NCBI RefSeq assembly: GCF_036336025.1
Contig: NZ_JAYKKE010000002.1
Coordinates: forward strand, 427,364-491,363
DNA length: 64,000 bases
Direction: 5' to 3'
From: Stomatohabitans albus
GTDB lineage: Bacteria; Actinomycetota; Nitriliruptoria; Euzebyales; Euzebyaceae
Shown: positions 1-8,302 of the stretch, piece after piece
Position numbering within the stretch: the stretch's first letter is position 1
Layout of the letters: every line of letters starts with the position of its first letter
Notes under the pieces: generated by a model
Database searches by the model: none
The model's input: only the letters and a program-made list of their open reading frames with translations
Told to the model about the DNA's origin: nothing
Position numbers and translations under genes: made by a program

Positions 1-529
1 ACCAGACCACCCCATCCTTGATGATGTTGCTGACTACCGCGCCTCAACTCCCACAGGGGCTGGACAAGTTGTTGTCCTTGATGCCATACGCGAATATGAG
101 GAAATTCAGCGCCAACGCCGCTATCTCCATCAAACAGTGCATCAATTCCTCGACCATGAACACGAACGGATCCAGACGTTGCGTACACATATTGCACGTC
201 CAGATGCACTCGTAGCACAGTGGCATGAGCAGATAGCACATCTTCGTGAACAATTAGCGCACATCGTGTTGCGTAACCTTGATCTTCATCGTGCCAATAT
301 CGCAACGCTCCGAGCTACGTTAGACGCGATATCTCCTAACCAAGTATTAGAACGGGGATATGCCCTTGCGATGGTAAACGGTGACGTTATTTCTTCGATA
401 GACCAAGCGCCCATAGGCACTCAATTGACTGTCCGGCTCCGCGACGGCTCACTCCATAGTGCAGTCCTCGCAACGGTACCCACACCCCCACTGGAATCGC
501 ACACCACACCTGGAGACCAAGATGACTGA
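1..529 (+). CDS. xseA: Exodeoxyribonuclease VII large subunit, C-terminal part (partial)
   Basis: The frame is open from base 2 to a TGA at 527-529, giving about 175 residues of the C-terminal part; the start lies outside the window. The first residues (PDHPILDDVADYRASTPT) match the XseA segment that follows the catalytic core, where the family reads roughly D-x-x-A-D-x-R-A-x-T-P. A long helical, coiled-coil-like stretch follows, then the usual C-terminal segment (VLERGYALAMV). XseA with XseB forms exonuclease VII, which degrades single-stranded DNA in both directions. The gene overlaps xseB by 8 bases, the classic xseAB arrangement, so the assignment is firm although only the end is visible. 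Confidence 0.93.
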   Translation, partial: PDHPILDDVADYRASTPTGAGQVVVLDAIREYEEIQRQRRYLHQTVHQFLDHEHERIQTLRTHIARPDALVAQWHEQIAHLREQLAHIVLRNLDLHRANIATLRATLDAISPNQVLERGYALAMVNGDVISSIDQAPIGTQLTVRLRDGSLHSAVLATVPTPPLESHTTPGDQDD

Positions 530-755
530 AGGATCGTTCGACGATATTGCCGATATGCCCTATGAAACGGCACGCGACGAACTCGCTGAACTGGTTGAAC
601 AAATGCAGCGAGGTACGATGCCGCTCGACCTCACCGTTCGGTTATGGGAACGTGGAGAAGCCCTGGCTCAACATTGTGAAACCCTTCTTCTCGCCGCGAC
701 AGAACGCATCCGTGGTGAGGAGCCTGATGAAACTGATGAAAAAGAACCGTTCTAG
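522..755 (+). CDS. xseB: Exodeoxyribonuclease VII small subunit
   Basis: Encodes 77 residues from the ATG at 522, which overlaps the end of xseA by 8 bases; the frame extends further upstream, but that part lies inside xseA and does not look like XseB. The family signature is clear: YETARDELAELVEQMQRG, then PLDLTVRLWERGEALAQHCE, the two-helix fold that binds along the XseA stalk. The acidic tail (EEPDETDEKEPF) is typical. Translational coupling with xseA is likely given the overlap. Size is normal for the family (about 70-80 residues). Confidence 0.93.
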   Translation: MTEGSFDDIADMPYETARDELAELVEQMQRGTMPLDLTVRLWERGEALAQHCETLLLAATERIRGEEPDETDEKEPF

Positions 756-777
756 GCACTTCGTTTCTTGAACACGA

Positions 778-1806
778 TTGAGTAGGCTGACGCACGTGAA
801 TGATGCCCAGTATTTAACACAAGTAACACCAGAGGCCCCTGTCGCTCGCCGCGACCTGGTTACCCGATGGGTGGATGGGTTTGCCGTTGCCAATGTGATC
901 ATCCAGTTCCTGGTCGTTGTGGCCCATGCAATCGTTCGTGTGGCAAAAGCGGGGCTTATTGAGCAGGGAGTCAACTGCTATGCCTGGCCAGATTGCGAAC
1001 CGAATGCGCACGATCTGCCCTTTGCCGGCTACTACACCACCATAGATACTGCGCAGTGGGTGTTATTGCTTCTTGCCATTGTGAGTGCAGTTGGACTTAT
1101 TGCGCTGACGTTACGAACACTGCCTACGAAGCGGCGCCCCCATCGCATACACACCTTTGCAGCGTTGCCGCTTGCTGGGGTCATCGTCCAAGCCATCCTT
1201 GGGTTGTGTGCAGCGATCTTCCCTGCCATTCAATGGCTGAATGTGGCACATACCGCCTGGTCATTTGTACTGATTGCACTCACCACTTGGCTTGTTATTC
1301 GCCTCGGTCGCCCTGATGTTCCCCTGCGTCCGGCAACGGGGTGGTCAAGTCGGCTCATTGTTTGGGGGGTTGCCATCTTGGCAATCGTTGCGATCGGGAG
1401 TGGTGTGCTGCTTATTGACGCCAATGACGCCCACATTCAGGCATTACCGTTCGCCGATTCCATCAATGTGGCCACACTGACTCACGCCTATGTCGGGGAT
1501 CTCGTCATCCTCACCGCAGCAGTGGTTGGGAGTACTGTGTGGATATACCGTTCTCCCAAACGCATTCTTCAACCCGGTCGTCGGGTGTGGGCAGTACTTG
1601 TCGGCCTGTTGGGGGTAGACCTGCTCATCATCTTGGTCCAGGTATTCATTGCGCTATCGCCCATTGTTCACGTGCTCCATGTCATCCTAGGGGCACTCAG
1701 TGTGGTCACGCTTATGACAGCCGTCAGCTATTTATATCCACGCATTCCCGTACTGTCATTAATGACACGGGCCATGGCTGCAAAACAGCAAGCCGACGCG
1801 TCATAG
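778..1806 (+). CDS. COX15/CtaA-like heme A synthase family membrane protein (degenerate)
   Basis: An integral membrane protein of 342 residues from a TTG start, or 336 residues from the GTG at 796; neither has a strong ribosome binding site. About eight hydrophobic segments are visible, as in CtaA. The first extracytoplasmic loop carries a Cys pair around WPD (C-Y-A-W-P-D-C), like the loop disulfide of CtaA proteins. His residues persist in later helices (HTAWSFVL, LTHAYVGD, VLHVILGA). The usual catalytic Glu and first heme-ligand His of the I-E-x-x-H-R motif appear as D90 and Q93 (TTG numbering). CtaA oxidises heme O to heme A for cytochrome oxidase; with those changes the activity is doubtful. 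Family membership is probable, function unproven. Confidence 0.6.
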   Translation: MSRLTHVNDAQYLTQVTPEAPVARRDLVTRWVDGFAVANVIIQFLVVVAHAIVRVAKAGLIEQGVNCYAWPDCEPNAHDLPFAGYYTTIDTAQWVLLLLAIVSAVGLIALTLRTLPTKRRPHRIHTFAALPLAGVIVQAILGLCAAIFPAIQWLNVAHTAWSFVLIALTTWLVIRLGRPDVPLRPATGWSSRLIVWGVAILAIVAIGSGVLLIDANDAHIQALPFADSINVATLTHAYVGDLVILTAAVVGSTVWIYRSPKRILQPGRRVWAVLVGLLGVDLLIILVQVFIALSPIVHVLHVILGALSVVTLMTAVSYLYPRIPVLSLMTRAMAAKQQADAS

Positions 1807-1815
1807 ACACGCAAC

Positions 1816-1836
1816 AACCCCGACATGCGCGGGGTT
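1816..1836. terminator. Hairpin between convergent genes
   Basis: A 7-bp perfect stem (AACCCCG/CGGGGTT) with a 7-base loop sits between the convergent ends of the CtaA-like gene and the amidohydrolase gene. There is no T-run on either side, so it may act as a weak bidirectional terminator or only as an mRNA 3' end structure. Confidence 0.4.
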
Positions 1837-1863
1837 CTTGATGCCTTTCATCTGCTCTGGCAC

Positions 1864-2949
1864 TTACACCAGGCCAACACTCCGTCCACGCCGTAGCACT
1901 GCGCGAGGATGTTGGCAGACGACTACCTGTTCTCGAGGGTCTTGGGGGACAACCATCGCGTCTGCCCACTCCCCTTCTTCAAGCCCTGCATAGCCGAGCC
2001 ACTTGCGGGCATGCCAACAACCGGCAGCTAACGCCTCTGTGTGGCTTAGCCCAGCCTTGGTTAACTCAACCAGTTCTTCTCCAATACGCCCATGGGTAAT
2101 GGCTGATCCTGCATCGGTACCAGCAAAGAGGGGTACACCGGCTTCGTGGGCCATATGAATCGTTTGATAGCGCCGGTCATAAAGTGCTTGCATGTGCCTG
2201 GCATATGTCGGGAACTTTTCTCTCGCACTAGCCACAATTGACTCAAACGTATTGATATTAATGAGGGTTGGCACCACAGCCACCTGGTGATCGGCAACCA
2301 ACCCAACAGTGGTTTCAGTCATGCCAGTGGCATGTTCAATACCGTCAATACCTCCAAGCACCAGGGGCTCAATAGAACCTTCATCAAAGGCATGGGCCGT
2401 AACCCGAGCGCCAGCTTGATGGGCTGCTTCAATCGCGGCGTTGAACTGTTCAGGTGTAAAAGTTTGCCCCAGGTCACCTGTTTCCCGGTCAATCCAGTCA
2501 GCAACCAGCTTGATCCATCCGTCTCCAGCCTTAGCTTGACGGGTGGCCTCTGCTGCCAGGTATTCAGGTTCGACCTCTACAGCAAAATCACGAAAGTACC
2601 GGCGGGTTCTCGCAATATGTTTCCCCGCTCGAATAATCTCAGGTACTCGCAAGTCATCACGCAGCCAATTCGTATCACTTGGCGCACCAGCATCACGCAC
2701 TAAGGTGACACCAGCACTCAAATCTCGTTGGCCGTGAGCGAGGGCTTCATCGTCACTGACCGGTCCCTTGGCACCCAACCCGATATGGCAATGAGCATCC
2801 ACAAGCCCAGGGATAACCCAACCGTCGATCGTGTGGTCAATGGAGCCGCTTGGTTTGGTATAGGTCATACGCCCATCTACCACCCAACCTTGGCCGACCA
2901 CATCATCTGGTCCACGCAAGATCGGGCCACGGAGATGAATAGTGCTCAT
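1864..2949 (-). CDS. Amidohydrolase family metallohydrolase
   Basis: A 361-residue amidohydrolase-superfamily protein of the imidazolonepropionase/prolidase-like group. It has the N-terminal beta-sandwich strands, then the metal-binding VDAHCHIG motif (H53, H55), a candidate bridging lysine in GWIKLV, later metal histidines in TAHAFDE and GIEHATG, and the final Asp in AGTDAGSA. These are the ligands of a binuclear TIM-barrel hydrolase acting on C-N (amide, dipeptide or cyclic imide) bonds; the substrate cannot be read from sequence. The ATG overlaps the stop of the upstream PRC-barrel gene by 4 bases and has GAGG 7 bases upstream. It is the last gene of an operon that appears to begin at glyA. 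Confidence 0.8.
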   Translation of the reverse strand: MSTIHLRGPILRGPDDVVGQGWVVDGRMTYTKPSGSIDHTIDGWVIPGLVDAHCHIGLGAKGPVSDDEALAHGQRDLSAGVTLVRDAGAPSDTNWLRDDLRVPEIIRAGKHIARTRRYFRDFAVEVEPEYLAAEATRQAKAGDGWIKLVADWIDRETGDLGQTFTPEQFNAAIEAAHQAGARVTAHAFDEGSIEPLVLGGIDGIEHATGMTETTVGLVADHQVAVVPTLININTFESIVASAREKFPTYARHMQALYDRRYQTIHMAHEAGVPLFAGTDAGSAITHGRIGEELVELTKAGLSHTEALAAGCWHARKWLGYAGLEEGEWADAMVVPQDPREQVVVCQHPRAVLRRGRSVGLV

Positions 2950-3602
2950 CCGTCTACCTCAACGCTATCGACGTCCACCCACGTCACTTCGGTATGCGTT
3001 GTTTCTTGTGCAGCCTGTTGACGTGCAAACTCGGCACGCAAGGCATCCTTTTCAGCATCACTGGCCACGCCTTCTCGCCGCCGGGGGCCTTCCGGCAACG
3101 CCCCAATGGGACGGCGTTTCGCGGCACGTGCAATACCATCGGCGTACACCGGGTCTACATCGGCAGTCACAATCACACCCGCCGGGCCGACCCGACGCAA
3201 CACATCACCGTCCAGCGTCATGTGGTCAGTCACAATCCGCAGGACCTCTCCACTTGTGGCATCGAAATCAAAATCAGTTACCGTACCCAAATCGTTACCA
3301 ATCTCACTCAGTACGCGATGCCCTAAGAGGCCTCGATCACCGTGTGCAATGAGTTCTTCTTCAGGTGTGTGAGGGGCTTTAATACGACCATGATCAGCGA
3401 CCATAACGGCATCTGGTCCAATACCGGCCAAGGTTTCCCACGCAACAAGACGAGTATTTGATCCACGGCCAAAGCGCACAAAGGCAACACGGCACGTTTC
3501 AGGATCAACACCAAACCCAGATACCCTACCCAATTCAGAGGCCGTTGCGACAGCCATCACCGGCCGCTTCAATGTTTTTGTTGCCGTCACAATCTTGCGC
3601 AT
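2946..3602 (-). CDS. PRC-barrel domain protein (218 aa)
   Basis: A soluble protein with two tandem PRC-barrel-like segments: residues about 10-75 (RPVMAVATASELGRVSGFGVD) and about 90-150 (LLGHRVLSEIGNDLGTVTDFD). A charged tail with Arg/Lys and Gln follows. PRC barrels occur in photosynthetic reaction centre H subunits, RimM and many stress or envelope proteins; no enzymatic residue is implied. GAGGAG lies 5 bases before the ATG. It is a paralogue of the next gene upstream (3651-4208) and overlaps the amidohydrolase gene by 4 bases. The role is unknown. Confidence 0.75.
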   Translation of the reverse strand: MRKIVTATKTLKRPVMAVATASELGRVSGFGVDPETCRVAFVRFGRGSNTRLVAWETLAGIGPDAVMVADHGRIKAPHTPEEELIAHGDRGLLGHRVLSEIGNDLGTVTDFDFDATSGEVLRIVTDHMTLDGDVLRRVGPAGVIVTADVDPVYADGIARAAKRRPIGALPEGPRRREGVASDAEKDALRAEFARQQAAQETTHTEVTWVDVDSVEVDG

Positions 3603-3650
3603 CGCATCTCCTCGCTATTACTGACTCAAGGCACCATCATGGGTTTGGGT

Positions 3651-4208
3651 TCAGATACCGACCCGATCACGGAACGCATCCACCGCCGCACCCAGTCCAA
3701 CCAAATCATCACGAACAAAGTCTCGTAAATCGCTTGGCACCACAAGGTTCGTTCCACTCACACTGATTTGCGTTGGAAGCGGAATGTAACTTGCCCGACC
3801 TTCCTCAGTGTGAATGCGATACCCCACTACCGTGCCATCTCCACCAACCATCACCACCAGGTCTACAACGCGCCCAAGATGCACACCGTCGGTTGTCATC
3901 ACATTGGCACCAATCACATTGGATTGTTCTGGGTGGTCCAGATCTGGCAGCGGGTGTGTACTCGGTTCAACCAAGGCAGTGTCATCAGCAATCATGACCG
4001 CATCACGCCCGATAGCCGATACTTGGTCAACGGGTACGTACGTCCTAAGCTTGCGCCCAAAGAACCCGGTGTCTGATAACGAAAAGGCCATCAATGCCCC
4101 TTCATACGGGTGATACAAAATCTCACGAACCGTGCCATGCACCTGTGACGTAGCAAGATCTACAACAGGGAGGCCCACGATACGAGTTGCGGTCATCAAT
4201 TGACTCAT
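3651..4208 (-). CDS. PRC-barrel domain protein (185 aa)
   Basis: Two PRC-barrel-like repeats are visible: residues about 10-85 (VVDLATSQVHGTVREILYHP, then VPVDQVSAIGRDAVMIAD) and about 95-165 (VIGANVMTTDGVHLGRVVDL). The phrase IGxDAVM(I/V)AD is shared with the neighbouring 218-residue protein, which supports duplication. AAGGA is placed 6 bases before the ATG. It lies 39 bases after glyA and 48 bases before the second PRC gene on the minus strand, so all are probably one transcript. No membrane segment or signal peptide is seen, and the function is unknown. Confidence 0.75.
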   Translation of the reverse strand: MSQLMTATRIVGLPVVDLATSQVHGTVREILYHPYEGALMAFSLSDTGFFGRKLRTYVPVDQVSAIGRDAVMIADDTALVEPSTHPLPDLDHPEQSNVIGANVMTTDGVHLGRVVDLVVMVGGDGTVVGYRIHTEEGRASYIPLPTQISVSGTNLVVPSDLRDFVRDDLVGLGAAVDAFRDRVGI

Positions 4209-4247
4209 CGCTTGTCCTTTACCGACACATCAAAGAGATTGACGTCG

Positions 4248-5660
4248 TTAAAGCTGAATATCTGGGTATAAGGGGTACTTGGTCAAGAGGGCTGCGGACC
4301 GGTCAGCGAGCTGTTCGGCTGTTGCATCATCAAAGATAAATTTGGCTGGGCTATCACCCGGCGTCGCGGCACGCAATGCCGTGTCAATGATGTCTGCCAC
4401 CTCTGCCATATCGGCTTCGTGCATACCCAGGGAGGTAACCGCCGGTGTACCCAGGCGAACACCTGAGGTGTACCAGGCACCCTGGGGGTCATTGGGGACG
4501 CTATTGCGGTTACACACCACCCCAGCTTTCAGTAACACTTGCTCGGCTTGGCGCCCATTCAGTCCATACGATGCCTGTGTATCAAGGACAAAAAGGTGGT
4601 TTTCCGTACCACCCATCGTCAATGTGGCTCCCTTAGCCGTCAGCCCGTCTGCAAGCGCCTTGGCATTCGCCACGATCTGATGGGCATAGGTTTTAAACTC
4701 TGGTTTTAACGCTTCCGCAAAGCAAATCGCTTTCGCGGCCATCACATGCGCCATTGGTCCGCCCAACACCATCGGACAGCCACGGTCCACATGGGGGGCA
4801 AACTCTTCGGTGCACAACACCAACCCACCACGTGGACCACGCAAACTCTTGTGCGTAGTGGTCGTAACAATGTCGGCATATGGAACCGGGTGGTACTCCC
4901 CAGTCAACACCCCACCAGCGACTAGCCCCGCAAAGTGGGCCATATCGACCATCAACACGGCGCCAACTTCATCGGCAATACTGCGCATCTTGGCAAAGTT
5001 GATACGGCCTGGATACGCACTAAAGCCAGCAACCAATACAAGCGGCTCAAACGCAATCACCGCTTGCCGTAGGGCGTCATAATCAATTTTTCCGGTGGAT
5101 GGGTCAACACCATAGGAACGCTGATTAAACATTTTCCCGCTGATATTTGGGCGGAATCCATGCGTTAAATGCCCACCAGCATCCAAACTCATCCCCATCA
5201 GGCGCTGATTACCAAACGCTGCACGGAGGTTGTCCCAGTCGTCGTCGGTCATCGCGTTCACTTGCTTGACCCCAGCCCGTTCGAGGGCTGGCGCCTCCAC
5301 GCGAGCACTCAAAATAGCCCAATACGCGACGAGGTTGGCATCAATCCCACTATGGGGTTGGCTATATGCATGCTGTGCACCAAATACGGCCTTTGCCCGT
5401 TCATTTGCACACGTTTCAACTTTGTCAACAATTTCACAGCCCGCATAGAACCTTCGGCCAGGTGTCCCTTCGGCATATTTATCGCTCAGCCAGTTCCCCA
5501 TCGCCGCTAAAACCGCAGGACTTGCATAGTTTTCGCTTGCAATAAACTTCAACTGACGGCGCTGATTTTCAAGTTCTTCAACGATAAAAGCCGCAATTTC
5601 AGGGTCTTGGTCGGCGATCAAGGCTTGAGTAGCGGCAAAGGCATCGTGGGCTAAGGACAT
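4248..5660 (-). CDS. glyA: Serine hydroxymethyltransferase, long form
   Basis: A PLP enzyme of 470 residues that interconverts serine and glycine while loading tetrahydrofolate with a one-carbon unit. The PLP lysine is K271 in [14 protein letters not shown]; the N-terminal FIASENYAS and [10 protein letters not shown] motifs and the [12 protein letters not shown] strand are also typical. It is longer than the common form of about 420 residues, with inserted segments before [12 protein letters not shown] and in the C-terminal part, as in the long SHMT subgroup. The frame stays open to 5903, but the ATG at 5660 has GGAG 8 bases upstream, begins with normal family sequence, and avoids overlap with the divergent gene at 5794. 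Confidence 0.93.
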   Translation of the reverse strand: MSLAHDAFAATQALIADQDPEIAAFIVEELENQRRQLKFIASENYASPAVLAAMGNWLSDKYAEGTPGRRFYAGCEIVDKVETCANERAKAVFGAQHAYSQPHSGIDANLVAYWAILSARVEAPALERAGVKQVNAMTDDDWDNLRAAFGNQRLMGMSLDAGGHLTHGFRPNISGKMFNQRSYGVDPSTGKIDYDALRQAVIAFEPLVLVAGFSAYPGRINFAKMRSIADEVGAVLMVDMAHFAGLVAGGVLTGEYHPVPYADIVTTTTHKSLRGPRGGLVLCTEEFAPHVDRGCPMVLGGPMAHVMAAKAICFAEALKPEFKTYAHQIVANAKALADGLTAKGATLTMGGTENHLFVLDTQASYGLNGRQAEQVLLKAGVVCNRNSVPNDPQGAWYTSGVRLGTPAVTSLGMHEADMAEVADIIDTALRAATPGDSPAKFIFDDATAEQLADRSAALLTKYPLYPDIQL

Positions 5661-5793
5661 GATTAGGACTCCATTTCGACTCAGACATGGACATGGTGCC
5701 ATAAAAAGCATGTATCCGTTAGTTACGATAGCGTAGGTTACTACGTCGTAGATTTTTGCGAATGCCCGAACAATCCAGAGAAAGGAAACATCA

Positions 5794-7203
5794 ATGCGTT
5801 TCTTTCCATCAATCATCCAAGGCGGCATGGGAGTGAATATCTCCTCCTGGCAACTTGCCAATGCCTGTGCACACGCGGGTGCGATGGGGGTTGTAAGTGG
5901 CACTGCCGCAGATGCGGTGATGGTCCGTACCCTTCAACAAGGTGATAAGGGTGGTCACTGGCGGCGCGCACTCGCCCACTATCCCCTCCAGGACATCGCT
6001 GAGTTTTTAATTAAGCGCTACTTCGTTGAGGGTGGAAAAGAGAAGGACGCCCCGTACCGCCCCCATCCGATGCCGACGATTGCACCGCGTCGACACGCCG
6101 ATGACTTGAGTGTGGCGGCAAATTTTGCCCAGGTGTGGCTAGCCAAGGAAGGGCACAACGGACGCATTGGCATCAACCTGTTAGAAAAGATTCAGTTTGC
6201 AACTCCTGCCGCAGTGTGGGGGGCGATGATTGGGGGCGTTGATGCGATTCTGATGGGCGCCGGTATTCCTCGCGAGATTCCCGAGCTCATACGTCGGCTT
6301 GCATCTGGTAAAGCAGGATCCGTCTCGGTGCATGTTGACAATGCCACGCAGGACTATCGAACAGTTATCGACCCCGAAGTCGTTACGCCTGGGGCGTCAG
6401 CCCAGCCACCAAAGATGATGGCCATTGTGTCAAGTGACAAATTGGCAACCTTTTTAAACCGCGACGAAACCATTCGTCCAGACGCCTTTATCTACGAGGC
6501 TCCAAATGCAGGTGGACATAGCGCACCACCGCGCGGGAAATTCAGTCTTGATGAGACTGGTGAACCGATTTATGGCAAAAAAGACCTCCCTAACTGGGAT
6601 GTATTGATGGGCACCGAACTACCCGTATGGATTGCAGGGGGTATGGGAAGCCCTGAAGGACTTGCCACCGCGCAGTCACTGGGTGCCGTTGGTGTACAAG
6701 TTGGTACACCATTTGCGATGAGTAAAGAGTCTGGGCTGGCCCCTCATTTGCGTGATGAGATGATGGATAAGCTCCGGGCTTCAACCCTGTCAGTACGCAA
6801 CGATATGCTCGCATCACCAACCGGATTCCCATTCAAAATTGCCAAGCGTGATGATGCTGAACGTCCACGTCTCTGTGATCTTGGGTATCTGCGTACCCCG
6901 TATGAACGTGAGAATGGTCGTATTGGGTATCGGTGTGCATCTGAACCCATTGATGAATATGTGGCCAAAGGTGGTGACATTGCTGATACTGAAGGTCGTG
7001 CGTGCCTGTGCAACGGGTTGATGGCGACAACCGGATTGGGTCAAACACGAAAAGATGGCTATGTCGAACCTCCGGTCGTCACGTTGGGGCAGGATTTATC
7101 CTCCTGTGAAGCCCTTTTGGACCGTCATCCCGATGGCTGGGAAGCCGTGGATGTCATCAACTGGATTAACGGGAAGCCAGCCGCGTATGTAGCAGCGGCA
7201 TAG
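5794..7203 (+). CDS. Nitronate monooxygenase-like FMN TIM-barrel protein
   Basis: A 469-residue member of the 2-nitropropane dioxygenase/nitronate monooxygenase superfamily. The N-terminus ([17 protein letters not shown]) is the hallmark first strand. FMN-binding features follow: [27 protein letters not shown] and [24 protein letters not shown]. It is longer than typical nitronate monooxygenases (about 320-360). The C-terminal extension carries spaced cysteines (LCDLGY, YRCASEP, ACLCNG) that could bind metal or a cluster. The actual substrate is unknown; members also include enoyl-ACP reductase-like enzymes. AAAGGA lies about 8 bases before the ATG. It is followed 19 bases later by metA and then hrpA. 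Confidence 0.8.
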   Translation: MRFFPSIIQGGMGVNISSWQLANACAHAGAMGVVSGTAADAVMVRTLQQGDKGGHWRRALAHYPLQDIAEFLIKRYFVEGGKEKDAPYRPHPMPTIAPRRHADDLSVAANFAQVWLAKEGHNGRIGINLLEKIQFATPAAVWGAMIGGVDAILMGAGIPREIPELIRRLASGKAGSVSVHVDNATQDYRTVIDPEVVTPGASAQPPKMMAIVSSDKLATFLNRDETIRPDAFIYEAPNAGGHSAPPRGKFSLDETGEPIYGKKDLPNWDVLMGTELPVWIAGGMGSPEGLATAQSLGAVGVQVGTPFAMSKESGLAPHLRDEMMDKLRASTLSVRNDMLASPTGFPFKIAKRDDAERPRLCDLGYLRTPYERENGRIGYRCASEPIDEYVAKGGDIADTEGRACLCNGLMATTGLGQTRKDGYVEPPVVTLGQDLSSCEALLDRHPDGWEAVDVINWINGKPAAYVAAA

Positions 7204-7222
7204 CAATTTAAACTGGCTGGCG

Positions 7223-8299
7223 ATGCCCCTTGTAGCCCATTGTGATCTTCCTACCTTCATGGACCTTCGCCATCGTGGCGAAGCGGTGTTGACCCCAGCC
7301 CAGGCTGATGCGCAAGACATTCGAGAACTGCACATCGGACTCCTTAATTTGATGCCCGATGCCGCACTTATTCCCACTGAGCGCCAATTCCTATCCCTTT
7401 TAGGGAATGCCAACTCGATCGTACAAATCCATGCCCACCCCTTCACCCTCCCAGGGGTTGAGCGATCGGATGACACGCAGGCTTATATTGATACCTACTA
7501 TGAATCTATTGATGACCTCAAACGTGATGGACTTGACGCACTTATCATCACAGGGGCAAATATCGGGCCTGGTCCACTCCAATCTCAGGGGTTTTGGGAT
7601 CCCCTCATAGAAGTAATTTCATGGGCCTATGACCACGTAACCAGCACATTGTGTTCGTGTATGAGTTCACACGCCCTGGTCAACCATCTGTATGGGATTG
7701 AGCGCGAACGGTTAGCGTCCAAGCGTTGGGGAGTGTTTGCACATCGGGCCGTTCAACGGTCACATCCACTGCTACGTGGCATGAATACGAAGTTTGATAT
7801 GCCACATTCTCGCTGGAATACCCTCACCCGTCCGTCCCTTGAACGGGCTGGCGTGCAGGTATTGGTGGAGAGCTTTTCTAACGATGTAGCCGTTGCTACA
7901 AGCCCAGACGGACTCCGTATTGTTTTTCTTCAAGGCCACCCTGAATACGACACCAATAGCCTCTTAAAAGAGTTCAAACGCGACTTGACCTTATGGGCCC
8001 AAGGGGTACCCGCCGGACTTCCACCATTCCCCGAACATTATTTAAGTCCGGAGGCCAAAACGATACTTGGTGAATACATGGATGCGGTGATCAATGCGCG
8101 TCGAAACGGTGAGCCGATACCCATTTTTCCTGAATCACAGATTACTGAGACCTTGCACAACTCTTGGGCCGATAGCGCACGCAGTCTGTTTGCAAATTGG
8201 ATTGGGCTGGTCTACCAACTCACCAACGTGGAACGTGGCGTACCGTGGATGGACGGTGTTGACCCAGATAATCCATTCGCACAGTTTATTTTGCCCTAG
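7223..8299 (+). CDS. metA: Homoserine O-succinyltransferase/acetyltransferase (MetA family)
   Basis: A 358-residue MetA-family enzyme that acylates homoserine in methionine biosynthesis. Candidate catalytic residues line up well with E. coli MetA (C142, H235, E237): C146 in CSCMSSHAL is the likely acyl nucleophile, and H239 and E241 lie in QGHPEYD. Other typical blocks are LHIGLLNLMPD, QFLSLLGN, DALIITGAN and MPHSRWNT. Whether it uses succinyl-CoA or acetyl-CoA cannot be judged safely by eye. The C-terminus is extended by about 40-50 residues over E. coli. It sits 19 bases after the flavoprotein gene and 3 bases before hrpA, so it is part of one transcript. Confidence 0.9.
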   Translation: MPLVAHCDLPTFMDLRHRGEAVLTPAQADAQDIRELHIGLLNLMPDAALIPTERQFLSLLGNANSIVQIHAHPFTLPGVERSDDTQAYIDTYYESIDDLKRDGLDALIITGANIGPGPLQSQGFWDPLIEVISWAYDHVTSTLCSCMSSHALVNHLYGIERERLASKRWGVFAHRAVQRSHPLLRGMNTKFDMPHSRWNTLTRPSLERAGVQVLVESFSNDVAVATSPDGLRIVFLQGHPEYDTNSLLKEFKRDLTLWAQGVPAGLPPFPEHYLSPEAKTILGEYMDAVINARRNGEPIPIFPESQITETLHNSWADSARSLFANWIGLVYQLTNVERGVPWMDGVDPDNPFAQFILP

Positions 8300-8302
8300 G
8301 CG

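Noticed and set aside
5732-5745. Short palindrome CGTAGGTTACTACG between glyA and the flavoprotein gene
   Set aside because: Only 5-bp arms; it could be an operator but is too short to claim without comparison to relatives.
5661-5903. N-terminal extension of glyA
   Set aside because: The extension does not resemble SHMT, would overlap the divergent flavoprotein gene, and the ATG at 5660 has a good ribosome binding site.
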